From NCBI GenBank assembly GCA_029582155.1, contig CM055899.1:85897056-85961055 (forward strand): a stretch of DNA of 64,000 nt. Reading direction: 5' to 3'. The position numbers and the translations under genes are program-made. This document shows, in pieces, positions 37,604 through 49,817 of this stretch (its first letter is position 1; each line of letters opens with the position of its first letter). The notes under the pieces were generated by a model. That model did no database searches and had not been told where the DNA came from. It saw only the letters and a program-made list of their open reading frames with translations. This stretch comes from Panopea generosa (Eukaryota > Mollusca > Bivalvia > Adapedonta > Hiatellidae).

Positions 37604-38476
37604 TTAATAGAACCAAGATGTTGCCAAATTAATGGTTGATATAACTGCTGCCATGGTCAGTCCAACTTTTAACACCCTACCCCAACCGGCACGAGATTCG
37701 TCTGCGTCTGTTGTATAACATCCGGTGTACCCATCACCACCAGGACCACGTGGTGCGGGAGGAAAGTCGGCCATATTGCTCACACGATCCACAAGTCGTG
37801 ACGGAGGTCTCATGGTAGAAGACGGTGATAAGTGTTGGATTTGAACATCTGCTTCACCGAAATCAGTAGATTGTCCGGGATATCTTTTTCTCCTATTATC
37901 GTTAATAGCGACTTCAACCTCATGCAGAGACATTGCTCGATCAACGTTTGTACCGCCCATCTCATCTATCTCTGGTAATAACAGAGGGTTCTCGAATGAA
38001 ACCTCTACATCGAGACCATTATCCACGTACAAATTTATCCTCTCAATACATTTCTGTATGGCGACACTATTATTGTCTTCAGCTTTTCCGATGGAAAATT
38101 CGTCAGTTTCCGTTGATTTTGGTCGTATAAATGGGCATATACTCTTGATAGAAGCGTTGCCATTAAAATACATGCTAACATGAATGGATTTTTCACGTAA
38201 AGGCAACTTCCGGTTTAGCCCAGTTTCCCATTCGATGATCTCGGTCATTGAACGATTGATGCGAACCAATTTGTATTCTATAACATTATACCACAGAGGA
38301 AGAACGACATTGACCTTCCATTCGGTGTTGTTCTGGTGTACAGGATGGGCAACAATAGCTCTCCTGGGATTCCACCATCCTAGTTCCTTACACGAGCCAA
38401 TAACTGCAAGGCAGGTTGAGGAATCATGAAGCACATGACGTATGTGGAATACAGTTGGTATACCTTTGTTTTCCAT
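37604..38476 (-). CDS. CBM20 (starch/glycogen-binding) protein with C-terminal membrane anchor
   Basis: A 290-residue protein that probably binds glycogen or starch-like glucan and tethers it to a membrane. Residues about 7-100 form a CBM20 domain: AVIGSCKELGWWNP (W34, W35), W53 in TEWKVNVVLP, VIEYKLVRI (64-73) and EIIEWETGLNRKL (W83, E84), matching the usual CBM20 order. Residues about 110-260 are a low-conservation acidic/proline-rich linker. Residues about 269-288 (VLKVGLTMAAVISTINLATS) are one hydrophobic segment two residues short of the C-terminus, so a tail anchor is likely. The known animal protein STBD1 has the opposite order (N-terminal anchor, C-terminal CBM20). The ATG directly follows a splice acceptor (tatctttcag) at 38477, so the whole CDS is one exon behind a 5'UTR exon near 39371. 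I do not recognise an exact orthologue. Confidence 0.9.
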   Translation of the reverse strand: MENKGIPTVFHIRHVLHDSSTCLAVIGSCKELGWWNPRRAIVAHPVHQNNTEWKVNVVLPLWYNVIEYKLVRINRSMTEIIEWETGLNRKLPLREKSIHVSMYFNGNASIKSICPFIRPKSTETDEFSIGKAEDNNSVAIQKCIERINLYVDNGLDVEVSFENPLLLPEIDEMGGTNVDRAMSLHEVEVAINDNRRKRYPGQSTDFGEADVQIQHLSPSSTMRPPSRLVDRVSNMADFPPAPRGPGGDGYTGCYTTDADESRAGWGRVLKVGLTMAAVISTINLATSWFY

Positions 38477-38544
38477 CTGAAAGATAATACAAGTAATTTA
38501 TTTTAGCTCGATTACGAAGATAGCTTATATGAATATCTTTCGAG

Positions 38545-38662
38545 TCCTGGGTAGAACCCGGCAGTACTGAGTGTTGTTTTAAACGGTATCAGGCTGAGCT
38601 GGGGATCTAACCTGTAAGTTCATGTGTTGACGGCCACTACACTACCACCCCGCTTTGATACA
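38545..38662 (-). mobile_element. tRNA-derived SINE fragment in the CBM20-gene intron
   Basis: On minus: A-box-like 'tggtagtgtagtgg' (about 38631-38645) and B-box-like 'ggttagatcccc' (about 38600-38612). Only the head region is clear. Confidence 0.6.
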
Positions 38663-38812
38663 AGTAATAGTCATTACAGTCATTTTAATACAAATCGACA
38701 GATCAAGGGTACTCTGTCAACAATATGTTATACAGCTTTAGTTTTCTTTCTGTATTTTTGTAATTTTTAATAAAATGCTTTTATTAAGAGGTATTGATCG
38801 TAGCCTATTTTG

Positions 38813-39100
38813 TAGTGAATGTGCATAGGTCACTTACAACAGCCTCGCTGTTAAGCTAGCATTTACAGCGACACGGTTGAAGTACACCGACTGTATATTG
38901 GAAGTTAAGCAACGAAGTACGAGGTAAGTACTTGGATGAGTGACCACTGTTACTTTAATTGCAACGAGGCTTAAATTTCGAACCTATGTCTGCACGAATC
39001 TCTCTTTCCTTGAGATTAGGCAGGATATGGCCAGGAACTGCGTGAAGCCACAGGCTGTGCAGTTGGGGCTAAGCCCTAAAGGTTTAAGAGGGGTGGCGTG
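38813..39100 (+). mobile_element. 5S rRNA-derived repeat, copy 1
   Basis: A 288-bp unit whose segment 38866-38955 resembles 5S rRNA: 'gttgaagtacaccga', 'ggaagttaagcaacgaag' and 'agtacttggatgagtgacca' match the 5S sequence in order, including the internal A and C control regions. The flanks (38813-38865 and 38956-39100) are not 5S. Too degenerate for a functional 5S gene; best explained as a 5S-derived SINE (SINE3-like). It lies antisense in the intron of the CBM20 gene. Confidence 0.75.
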
Positions 39101-39247
39101 TAGTGAATGTACATAGGTCACTTACAACAGCTTCGCTGTTAAGTTAGCTTTTACAGCGACCCGGTTGAAGCGCACCGACTGTATTGGAAGTTCAGCAACG
39201 AAGTACGGGGTTAGTACTTGGAAGGGTGACCGCTGTCACTTTAATAT
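39101..39247 (+). mobile_element. 5S rRNA-derived repeat, copy 2 (tandem)
   Basis: Repeats the start of copy 1 ('tagtgaatgtacataggtca') exactly 288 bp later. The 5S-like segment 39154-39245 includes 'ttagtacttggaagggtgac' then 'cgc', one mismatch from the 5S C-box region. A further fragment, 'agcgacacggttgaagcgca' then 'ccga', lies at 39908-39932. Confidence 0.78.
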
Positions 39248-39370
39248 ATATACCTGAGCGGTGTTGATGTTGCGTTACATTATTTTACGGCAGCCTAGTT
39301 CCATTATAGCACACGCTGCAGTCATTTGTCATTGAGTAATTTACAACTAGAATTAAATAGTAGAACTTAC

Positions 39371-39450
39371 CGTGCTGGTTGTAAAAATATTACAGACTAC
39401 ACATGTCTTTGCAGCGCAGCGATATAATGTTTTTGGTCACGTTAGAAACC
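39371..39450 (-). other. Predicted 5'UTR exon of the CBM20 gene
   Basis: On minus, 'accagcacg' is followed by gtaagttcta, a near-perfect donor (exon end at 39371). Joined to the acceptor at 38477 it places a non-coding exon upstream of the ATG. The spliced leader has an in-frame stop upstream and no in-frame ATG, so translation starts at 38476. The transcription start is guessed at 39400-39460. Confidence 0.5.
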
Positions 39451-39465
39451 ACAGCTATGGTTACA

Positions 39466-39501
39466 ACGTCAGTGACGTCAGCAACGACGTTATTGACGTC
39501 A
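39466..39501. promoter_or_regulatory. Paired palindromic CRE motifs (TGACGTCA)
   Basis: Two perfect 8-bp CREs at 39473-39480 and 39494-39501, starts 21 bp apart (two helical turns), plus a half site ACGTCA at 39466-39471. They lie about 100 bp upstream of the predicted splice donor of the minus-strand CBM20 gene, the right place for a CREB/ATF-responsive core promoter. Confidence 0.6.
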
Positions 39502-40434
39502 GTTGCAATTAACACGAAACTTTAAAGAGTCGTCACATATGTCGCCGATAGTGTTCGATCTTAGAAGTAAAATGTTGACATTTATATCTAACTTTTGTCC
39601 TTGTACTGTAAAATTATTTAATACTAAATCGCGTCCCGTGATAAAGTCACTCATTGGCCAGTATCGGATTATGCTAAAACATCTGCGAATAAAACCGTGA
39701 AAATGCCGACCTGTGTATTGACGAATTGCTCATTATTAAAATAAACCACAAGGATGGGATCAACCATTAACATCCAATGAGACCTTCCTTTTTATAATTC
39801 AATAAATTTACTGAAAAGAAAAGTATAGGTGATGCATCTTTAAACTTTAAGATATTGTTTAAAAAGCGGCACTAGATTGAATATCGTAATGCAAATGTTA
39901 ATATAAAAGCGACACGGTTGAAGCGCACCGAAAATTTTAATTGACATGTATTTGAACAATGTATAGCAGCACATTTTCTGGTGGTAGCTCATGGTCACTG
40001 TGGGAAACACGTGACAATAACAGCGAAATGGCTGACAAAGTGCGCAAACATTGGAAAATCGAGATAAATAAATATTCTAGTCAAGCCATTTATACTTAAC
40101 AAAATACAAGAAATGCCCTCTATGTGCAGATATATCGAAACATGAAAGCAAATTTTAATTATCATATATTGTCGCACGAGTATTCTTAGACGCGTTGGTA
40201 TGGTAAAGAATATGGCTCTACTCAACATTACGGGAGTAAGATTACCTTATTGAATAAATGTGGTAGATGGCGAAAAGAAAAATCCCAGCTGCACATAAAC
40301 AAAGCGGAAAATACGTTTTCCTTTTTTATTCCGTCATGGCACTTCCGCGTGAATTATATGGACTTTTAGGTATACTATTATTAAAACCTAGGACAAGTGA
40401 AAATAATCAATGCTTCCATTGTCTTTTTTAACAT
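39502..40434. other. No gene seen
   Basis: Unique AT-rich DNA upstream of the CBM20 promoter. A short 5S-derived fragment lies at 39908-39932. Confidence 0.5.
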
Positions 40435-42008
40435 TGAAAATGTAGAACCAGACTGAAAGTTTGATATTGACAGAAAGCTCTATAGAACCAGACCGAAAGT
40501 TTGGCAATAAGCTCTGTAGAACCAGACTGAAAGTTTGATATTGACAATAGGCTCTGTAGAACCAGACTGAAAGTCTGATATTGACAGAAAGCTCTATAGA
40601 ACCAGACCGAAAGTTTGGCAATAAGCTCTGTAGAACCAGACTGAAAGTTTGATATTGACAATAAGCTCTATAAAACCAGACTGAAAGTTTGATATTGACA
40701 ATAAGCTCTATGGAACCAGACTGAAAATTTGATATTGACAATAAGCTCTATAGAATCTGACTGAAAGTTTGATATTGACAATAAGCTCTGTAGAACCAGA
40801 CCGAAAGTTTGATATTGGCAATAAGCTCTATAGAACCAGACCGAAAGCTTGATATTGACAATAAGCTTTATAGAATCAGACCGAAATTTGATATTGGCAA
40901 TAAGCTCTATAGAACCAGACTGAAAGTTTGATATTGGCAATAAGCTCTATAGAACCAGACCGAAAGTTTGATATTGGCAATAAGCTCTATAGAACCAGAC
41001 CGAAAGTTTGATATTGGCAATTAGCTCTATAGAACCAGACCGAAAGTTTGATATTGATAATAAGCTCTAAAGAACCAGACTGAAAGTTTGATATTGACAA
41101 TAGGCTCTATCGAACCAGACCGAAAAATTGATAGTGACAATAAGCTCTATAGAACCAGACTGAAAATTTAATATTGACGATAAGCTCTATAGAACCAGAC
41201 TGAAAGTTTGATATTGACAATAAGCTCTATAGAACCAGACTGAAAGTTTGATATTGACAATAAGCTCTGTAGAACCAGACTGAAAGTTTGATATTGACAA
41301 TTAGCTCTATAGAACCAGACTGAAAATTTGATATTGACGATAAGCTCTATAGAACCAGGCCGAAAGTTTTATATTGACAGTAAGCTCTGTAGAACCAGAC
41401 CGAAAGTTTGATATTGACAATAAGCTCTGTAGAACCAGACTGTTAGTTTGATATTGACAATAAGGTCCGTATAACCAGACTGTAAGTTTGATATTGACGA
41501 TAAGCTCTGTAGAACCAGAGCGAAAGTTTGATATTGACAATAAGCTCTATAGAAACAGACTGAAAGTTTGATATTGACAATTAGCTTTATAGAACCAGAC
41601 TGAAAATTTGATATTGACAATAAGCTCTATAGAACCAGACTGAAAGTTTGATATTGACAGTAAGCTCCGTAGAACCAGACCGAAAGTTTGATATTGACAA
41701 TAAGCTCTGTAGAACCGTAAGTTTGATATTGACAATAAGCTCCGTAGAACCAGACTGAAAGTTTGATATTGACAATAAGCTCTGTAGAACTAGACCGAAA
41801 GTTTGATATTGACAATAAGCTCTGTAGAACCAGACCGAAAGTTTGATATTGGCAATAAGCTCTGTAGAACCAGACTGGAAGTTTGATATTGACAATAAGC
41901 TCTATCGAACCAGACTGAAAGTTTGATATTGATTGACAACAAGCTCTGTAGAACCAGAATGAAAGTTTGATATTGTCAATAAACTCTGTAGAACCAGACT
42001 GAAGTTTG
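40435..42008. repeat. 40-bp minisatellite, about 39 units
   Basis: 'agaaccagactgaaagtttg' then 'atattgacaataagctctat' repeat every 40 bp (for example 41031, 41071). The left end has units lacking 8 bp ('gaaagtttggcaataagc', about 40495 and 40615). All three minus-strand frames stay open for long stretches because the unit has few stops. These are artefacts. Confidence 0.96.
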
Positions 42009-45000
42009 ATATATTTTTTTATATATCGCCTATATTGAGTTAATGTATATTTTGTTGATATACCGCCTAAATTGAGTTTATGTATATTTTGTTGATATAT
42101 CGCCTATATTGAGGCTATATATATTTTGTTGATATATATCGCCTATATTGAGTCTATGTTTTATTTTGTTGATATATCGCCTATATTGAGTTAATGTATA
42201 TTTTGTTGATATACTGCCTATATTGAGTCTATGTATATTTTGTTGATATATCGCCTATATTGAGTTAATGAATATTTTGTTGATATACCGCCTATATTGA
42301 GTCTATGTATATTTTGTTGATATACTGCCTATATTGAGTTAATGTATATTTTGTTGATATACCGCCTATTATTGAGTCTATGTATATTTTGTTGATATAC
42401 CGCCTATATTGAGTTTATGTATATTTTACCTATGTATATTTTGTTGATATATCGCCTATATTGAGTTAATGTATATTTTGTTGATATATCGCCTATTATT
42501 AGGTCTATGTATAATTTGTTGATATACCGCCTATATTGAGTTTATGTATATTTTCTTGATATATCGCCTATTATTAAGTCTATGTATAATTTGTTGATAT
42601 ATCGCCTATATTGAGTCTATGTATATTTTGTTGATATATCGCCTATATTGAGTTTATGTATATTTTGTTGATATATCGCCTATATTGAGGCTAAATATAT
42701 TTTGTTGATATATCGCCTATATTGAGTCTATGTTTATTTTGTTGATATATCGCCTATATTGAGTCTATGTATATTTTGTTGATATATCGCCTATATTGAG
42801 TTTATGTATATTTTGTTGATATATCGCCTATATTGAGGCTATATATATATTGTTGATATATCGCCTATATTGAGTCTATGTATATTTTGTTGGTATATTG
42901 CCTATATTGAGTTAATGTATATTTTGTTGATATACTGCCTATATTGAGTCTATGTATATTTTGTTGATATATCGCCTATATTGAGTTAATGAATATTTTG
43001 TTGATATACCGCCTATATTGAGTCTATGTATATTTTGTTGATATACTGCCTATATTGAGTTAATGTATATTTTGTTGATATACCGCCTATTATTGAGTCT
43101 ATGTATATTTTGTTGATATACCGCCTATATTGAGTCTATGTATATTTTGTTGATATATCGCCTATATTGAGTCTATGTATATTTTGTTAATATGTCGCCT
43201 ATATTGAGTCTATGTATATTTTGTTGATATATCGCCTATATTGAGTCTATGTATATTTTCTTGATATATAGCCTATTATTAAGTCTATGTATAATTTGTT
43301 GATATACCGCCTATATTGAGTCTATGTATATTTTGTTGATATATCGCCTATATTGAGTCTATGTTTATTTTGTTGATATATCGCCTATTATTAAGTCTAT
43401 GTATAATTTGTTGATATATCGCCTATATTGAGATTATATATATGTTGTTGATATATCGCCTATATTGAGTCTATGTTTATTTTGTTGATATATCGCCTAT
43501 ATTGAGTCTATGTATATTTTGTTGATATATCGCCTATATTGAGTTTATGTATATTTTGTTGATATATCGCCTATATTGAGTCATATATATGTTATTGATA
43601 TATCGCATATATTGAGTCTATGTATATTTTGTTGGTATATCGCCTATATTGAGTCTATATATATTTTGTTGGTATATCGCCTATATTGAGTCTATGTATA
43701 TTTTGTTGATATATCGCCTATATTGAGTCTATGTATATTTTGTTGATATATCGCCTATATTGAGTCTATGTATATTTTGTTGATATATCGCCTATATTGA
43801 GGCTATATATATTTTGTTGATATATCGCCTATATTGAGTCTATGTTTATTTTGTTGATATATCGCCTAAATTGAATCTATGTATATTTTGTTGATATATC
43901 GCCTATATTGAGTCTATGTATATTTTGTTGATATATCGCCTATATTGAGTTTATGTATATTTTCTTGATATATCGCCTATTATTAAGTCTATGTATAATT
44001 TGTTGATATACCGCCTATATTGAGTCTATGTATATTTTGTTGATATACTGCCTATATTGAGTTAATGTATATTTTGTTGATATACCGCCTATTATTGAGT
44101 CTATGTATATTTTGTTGATATACCGCCTATATTGAGTTTATGTATATTTTGCCTATGTATATTTTGTTGAAATATCGCCTATATTGAGTTAATGTATATT
44201 TTGTTGATATATCGCCTATTATTAAGTCTATGTATAATTTGTTGATATACCGCCTATATTGAGTCTATGTATATTTTGTTGATATATCGCCTATTTTGAG
44301 TCTATGTATATTTTGTTGATATATCGCCTATATTGAGTCTATGTATATTTTGTTGATATATCGCCTATATTGAGTTTATGTATATTTTGTTGATATATCG
44401 CCTATATTGAGGCTAAATATATTTTGTTGATATATCGCCTATATTGAGTCTATGTTTATTTTGTTGATATATCGCCTATATTGAGTCTATGTATATTTTT
44501 TGATATATCGCCTATATTGAGTTTATGTATATTTTGTTGATATATCGCCTATATTGTGGCTATATATATTTTGTTGATATATCGCCTATATTGAGTCTAT
44601 ATTTATTTTGTTGATATATCGCCTATATTGAGTTAATGTATATTTTGTTGATATACTGCCTATATTGAGTCTATGTATTTTTTGTTGATATATCGCCTAT
44701 ATTGAGTTAATGAATACTTTGTTGATATACCGCCTATATTGAGTCTATGTATATTTTGTTGATATACTGCCTATATTGAGTTAATGTATATTTTGTTGAT
44801 ATACCGCCTATTATTGAGTCTATGTATATTTTGTTGATATACCGCCTATATTGAGTCTATGTATATTTTGTTGATATATCGCCTATATTGAGTCTATGTA
44901 TATTTTGTTAATATGTCGCCTATATTGAGTCTATGTATATTTTGTTGATATATCGCCTATATTGAGTTTATGTATATTTTGTTGATATATCGCCTATTAT

Positions 45001-47097
45001 TAAGTCTATGTATAATTTGTTGATATACCACCTATATTGAGTCTATGTATTTTTTGTTGATATATCGCCTATATTGAGTCTATGTATATTTTCTTGATAT
45101 ATAGCCTATTATTAAGTCTATGTATAATTTGTTGATATACCGCCTATATTGAGTCTATGTATATTTTGTTGATATATCGCCTATATTGAGTCTATGTTTA
45201 TTTTGTTGATATATCGCCTATTATTAAGTCTATGTATAATTTGTTGATATATCGCCTATATTGAGATTACATATATTTTGTTGATATATCGCCTATATTG
45301 AGTCTATGTTTATTTTGTTGATATATCGCCTATATTGAGTCTATGTATATTTTGTTGATATATCGCCTATATTGAATCTATGTATATTTTGTTGATATAT
45401 CGCCTATATTGAGTTTATGTATATTTTGTTGATATATAGCCTATATTGAGTCTATATATATGTTGTTGATATATCGCATATATTGTGTCTATGTATATTT
45501 TGTTGGTATATCGCCTATATTGAGTCTATATATATTTTGTTGGTATATCGCCTATTTTGAGTTTATGTATATTTTGTTGATATATCGCCTATATTGAGTC
45601 TATGTATATTTTGTTGATATATCGCCTATATTGAGTTTATGTATATTTTGTTGATATATCGCCTATATTGAGGCTATATATATTTTGTTGATATATCGCC
45701 TTTATTGAGTCCATGTATATTTTGTTGATATATCGCCTATATTGAGTCTATGTTTATTTTGTTGATATATCGCCTAATTTGAGTCTATGTATATTTTGTT
45801 GATATATCGCCTATATTGAGTCTATGTATATTTTGTTAATATGTCGCCTATATTGAGTCTATGTATATTTTGTTGATATATCGCCTATATTAAGTTTATG
45901 TATATTTTCTTGATATATCGCTTATTATTAAGTCTATGTATAATTTGTTGATATACCACCTATATTGAGTAAATGTATTTTTTGTTGATATATCGCCTAT
46001 ATTGAGTCTATGTATATTTTCTTGATATATAGCCTATTATTAAGTCTATGTATAATTTGTTGATATACCGCCTATATTGAGTCTATGTATATTTTGTTGA
46101 TATATCGCCTATATTGAGTCTATGTTTATTTTGTTGATATATCGCCTATTATTAAGTCTATGTATAATTTGTTGATATATCGCCTATATTGAGATTATAT
46201 ATATTTTGTTGATATATCGCCTATATTGAGTCTATGTTTATTTTGTTGATATATCGCCTATATTGAGTCTATGTATATTTTGTTGATATATCGCCTATAT
46301 TGAGTTTATGTATATTTTGTTGATATATCGCCTATATTGAGGCTATATATATTTTGTTGATATATCGCCTATATTGAGTCTATGTGTATTTTGTTGATAT
46401 ATCGCCTATATTGAGTCTATGTTTATTTTGTTGATATATCGCCTAAATTGAGTTTATGTATATTTTGTTGATATATCGCCTATATTGAGGCTATATATAT
46501 TTTGTAGATATATCGCCTATATTGAGTCTATGTTTATTTTGTTGATATACCGCCTATATTGAGTCTATGTATATTTTGTTGATATATCGCCTATTATTAA
46601 GTCTATGTATATTTTGTTGGTATATTGCCTATATTGAGTCTATGTATATTTTGTTGATATATCGCCTATAATGAGTCTATATATATATCGCATATATTGA
46701 GTCTATTTATATTTTGTTGATATATCGCCTATTATGAGTCTATATATATATCGCCTATATTGAGTCTATGTATATTTTGTTGGTATATCGCCTATATTTA
46801 GTCTATGTATATTTTGTTGATATATCACATATAATGAGTCTATATATATATAACGCCTATATTGAGTCTATGTATATTTTGTTAATATATCGCCTATATT
46901 GAGTCTATGTATATTTTGTTGGTATATCGCCTATATTGAGTCTATGTATATTTTGTTGATTCGCCTATATTGAGTCTATGGTATATTGCCTATATTGAGT
47001 CTATGTATATTTTGTTGATATATCGCCTATAATGAGTCTATATATATATCGCCTATATTGAGTCTATGTATATTTTGTTGATATATCGCCTATATTG

Positions 47098-47190
<93 letters not shown>

Positions 47191-48717
47191 ATATATATAT
47201 TGCCTATATTGAGTCTATGTATATTTTGAGTCTATGTATATTTTGTTGGTTTATCGCCTATATTGAATCTATGTATATTTTGTTGGTATATCGCCTATAC
47301 TGAGTCTATGTATATTTTGTTGATATATCGCCTATATTGAGTCTATATATATTTTGTTGATATATCGCCTATATTGAGTCTATGTATATTTTGTTGGTAT
47401 ATCGCCTATATTGAGTCTATGTATATTTTGTTGATATTTCGCCTATATTGAGTCTATATATATATATATTGTTGATATATCGCCTAGATTGAGTCTATGA
47501 TATATCGCCTATATTGACTCTATGTATATTTTGTTGATATATCGCCTATATTGAGTATATATATTTTGTTGATATATCGCCTATAATGAGTCTATATATA
47601 TATCGCCTATATTGAATCTATGTATATTTTTTTGATATATCGCCTATATTGAGTCTATGTATATTTTTTTGATATATCGCCTATATTGAGTCTATATATA
47701 TGTTGTTGATATATCGCATATATTGAGTCTATGTATATTTTGTTGTTATATCGCCTATATTGAGTCTATATATATTTTGTTGGTATATCGCCTATATTGA
47801 GTCTATGTATATTTTGTTGATATTTCGCCTATATTGAGTGTATATATATATATTTTGTTGATATATCGCCTATATTGAGTCTATGATATATCGCCTATAT
47901 TGACTCTATGTATATTTTGTTGATATATCACCTATATTGAGTCTATATATATTTTGTTGATATATCGCCTATAATGAGTCTATATATATATATATCGCCT
48001 ATATTGAGTCTATCTATATTTTTTTGATATATCGCCTATATTGAGTCTATGTATATATGTTGTTGATATATCGCCTATATTGAGTCTATATATATGTTGT
48101 TGATAATTCGCCTATATTGAGTCTATATATATGTTGTTGATATATCGCCTATATTGAGTCTTTGTATATTTTGTTGGTGTATCGCCTATATTGAGTCTAT
48201 GTATATTTGTTGGTATATTGCCTATATTTAGTCTATGTATATTTTGTTGATATTTCGCCTATATTGAGTCTATATATATATTTTGTTGATATATCGCCTA
48301 TATTGACTCTATGTATATTTTGTTGATATATCGCCTATATTGAGTCTATATATATTTTGTTGATATATCGCCTATAATGAGTCTATATATATATCGCCTT
48401 TATTGAATCTATGTATATTTTGTTGATATACCGCCTATATTGAGTCTATGTATATTTTGTTGATATATCGCCTATATTGAGTCTATATATATGTTGTTGA
48501 TATATCACCTATATTGAGTCTATATATATGTTGTTGATATATCGCCTATATTGTGTCTATATATATGTTGTTGATATATCGCCTATATTGAGTCTATATA
48601 TATTTTGTTGATATATCGCCTATATTGTGTCTTTATATATGTTGTTGATAAATCGCCTATATTGAGTCTATATATATCGCCTATATTGAGTCTATGTATA
48701 TTTTGAGTCTATGGATA
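42009..48717. repeat. 37-bp satellite-like array, about 180 units, 6.7 kb
   Basis: The unit is 'atattttgttgatatatcgc' followed by 'ctatattgagtctatgt' (37 bp). Variants 'tattattaagtctatgtata', 'gagttaatgaatatt' and 'gaggctatatata' recur in the same order in several places, showing higher-order repeats of hundreds of bp. Right of about 46.6 kb the units shorten and 'tatatatatcgcc' deletions appear. It directly abuts the 40-bp array. Confidence 0.97.
47101..47185. repeat. CT then TA dinucleotide run inside the 37-bp array
   Basis: About 15 CT units followed by about 25 TA units replace the normal unit sequence after 'ttgagtctctctctc'. It appears to have expanded from the 'gagtctat' part of a unit. 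Confidence 0.95.
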
Positions 48718-49323
48718 TTTTCGAGAGGCTTCGAATGATTTACCTATGATTTAAATAATATTATTCAAAACTTAAAATTCTGTTTTCCTAAAAAACTTAT
48801 GGATGTATTTTGGTATGAATTATTATGTATGTCTGTTATAGTTTACTACATGTATACATTTTCATTTAATATGTGTATCACATGTTGCTAAGCCATCGAG
48901 ATATAATGGAATTCACCATTTCAAGGAGATGGCTTTGACTAATGTGGTGAGCACTTGTGGCAAAAACATTTTGCCTTTATTTGTTTCAGTGTTCCTTGAA
49001 TGCTTGTAATATGTATATGTGTATATATTTGGCAATGAAATATATTTAAACTAATAAGAGTCTGTATTTCGCGAATAGTGGGGGTTGGGCGCGGTGGGGG
49101 TGGGGTGTATCAAGGTTTTTGCCCCCACTTTTCGAAAAATCGGTAGGTAATTTTGTAAGATATAAAATTTACTTATTTACTATTCGAAAATTCTTGAAAT
49201 TGTCCATTGACCGTAGAGGCGATATTGCAATAGAAACTGTTTAATATAAAATATACTACCTCGATTTCAAATTTTACGCACTTTCGTTATCCATTTTTCC
49301 TTGAGATGTAGCATTGTTTTGGT
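48718..49323. other. No gene seen; G-rich patch at 49079-49109
   Basis: Mostly unique DNA. Positions 49079-49109 hold four G-runs (G5, G3, G5, G4) that could form a G-quadruplex. Confidence 0.5.
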
Positions 49324-49549
49324 CACGTGCTTTTACAGATGGTGGCGCCAAGGGAAGAGTACGTGGACGTTGTGAGTATAACCCTTAAAACACGTGGTAA
49401 AACCGTTAAGAGGACCTTTAACTATTGTCAGCACGCGTGTTATTTATATTTAAAACACGTGCAACAGATATTAAAATATGTTCTGTGACTGTTGTATAGG
49501 CACGTGTAAATACTATTTGGAGGTCTGTTATGTGTACTTTAATCACGTG
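49324..49549. promoter_or_regulatory. Cluster of five CACGTG (E-box) sites
   Basis: Exact CACGTG palindromes at 49324, 49391, 49456, 49501 and 49544, plus CACGCGTG at 49432. Two are TCACGTG, the core of bHLH-ZIP (MITF/USF/TFEB-type) sites. One 6-mer is expected about every 4 kb, so five in 226 bp is striking. An old tandem repeat could also explain it. The target gene is unknown. Confidence 0.45.
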
Positions 49550-49815
49550 TGTGATGCGCTATAAATGGATTTACAATAAAAATCACAACAAAATACTAAT
49601 AAAAACAATAACGTAGTGTTTGCAGGAGATGAAACGAAAGTTTTTATTAATAAATAAATTACATTCTCGGAGACAAATTTACACAAAACACAGTAATAAA
49701 TAACTGGATTTATCAAATAACAACACCAGTGTAATTTCACAGTCGATGTAAAATCAAATCAAATCAAAGTAACATATATATATATATAATATAATAAATA
49801 ATATAATATATAAAA
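49550..49815. other. No gene seen
   Basis: AT-rich unique sequence ending in a TA/TAA-rich patch. Confidence 0.5.
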
Positions 49816-49817
49816 TA

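Noticed and set aside
38866-39245. Functional 5S rRNA genes
   Set aside because: Several mismatches and gaps relative to the conserved 5S core, non-5S flanks and no proper 5' or 3' ends.
39692-39739. Plus-strand start of a THAP-like protein (MPTCVLTNCS) upstream of the CRE pair
   Set aside because: The frame stops after 13 codons and no splice donor is present before the stop.
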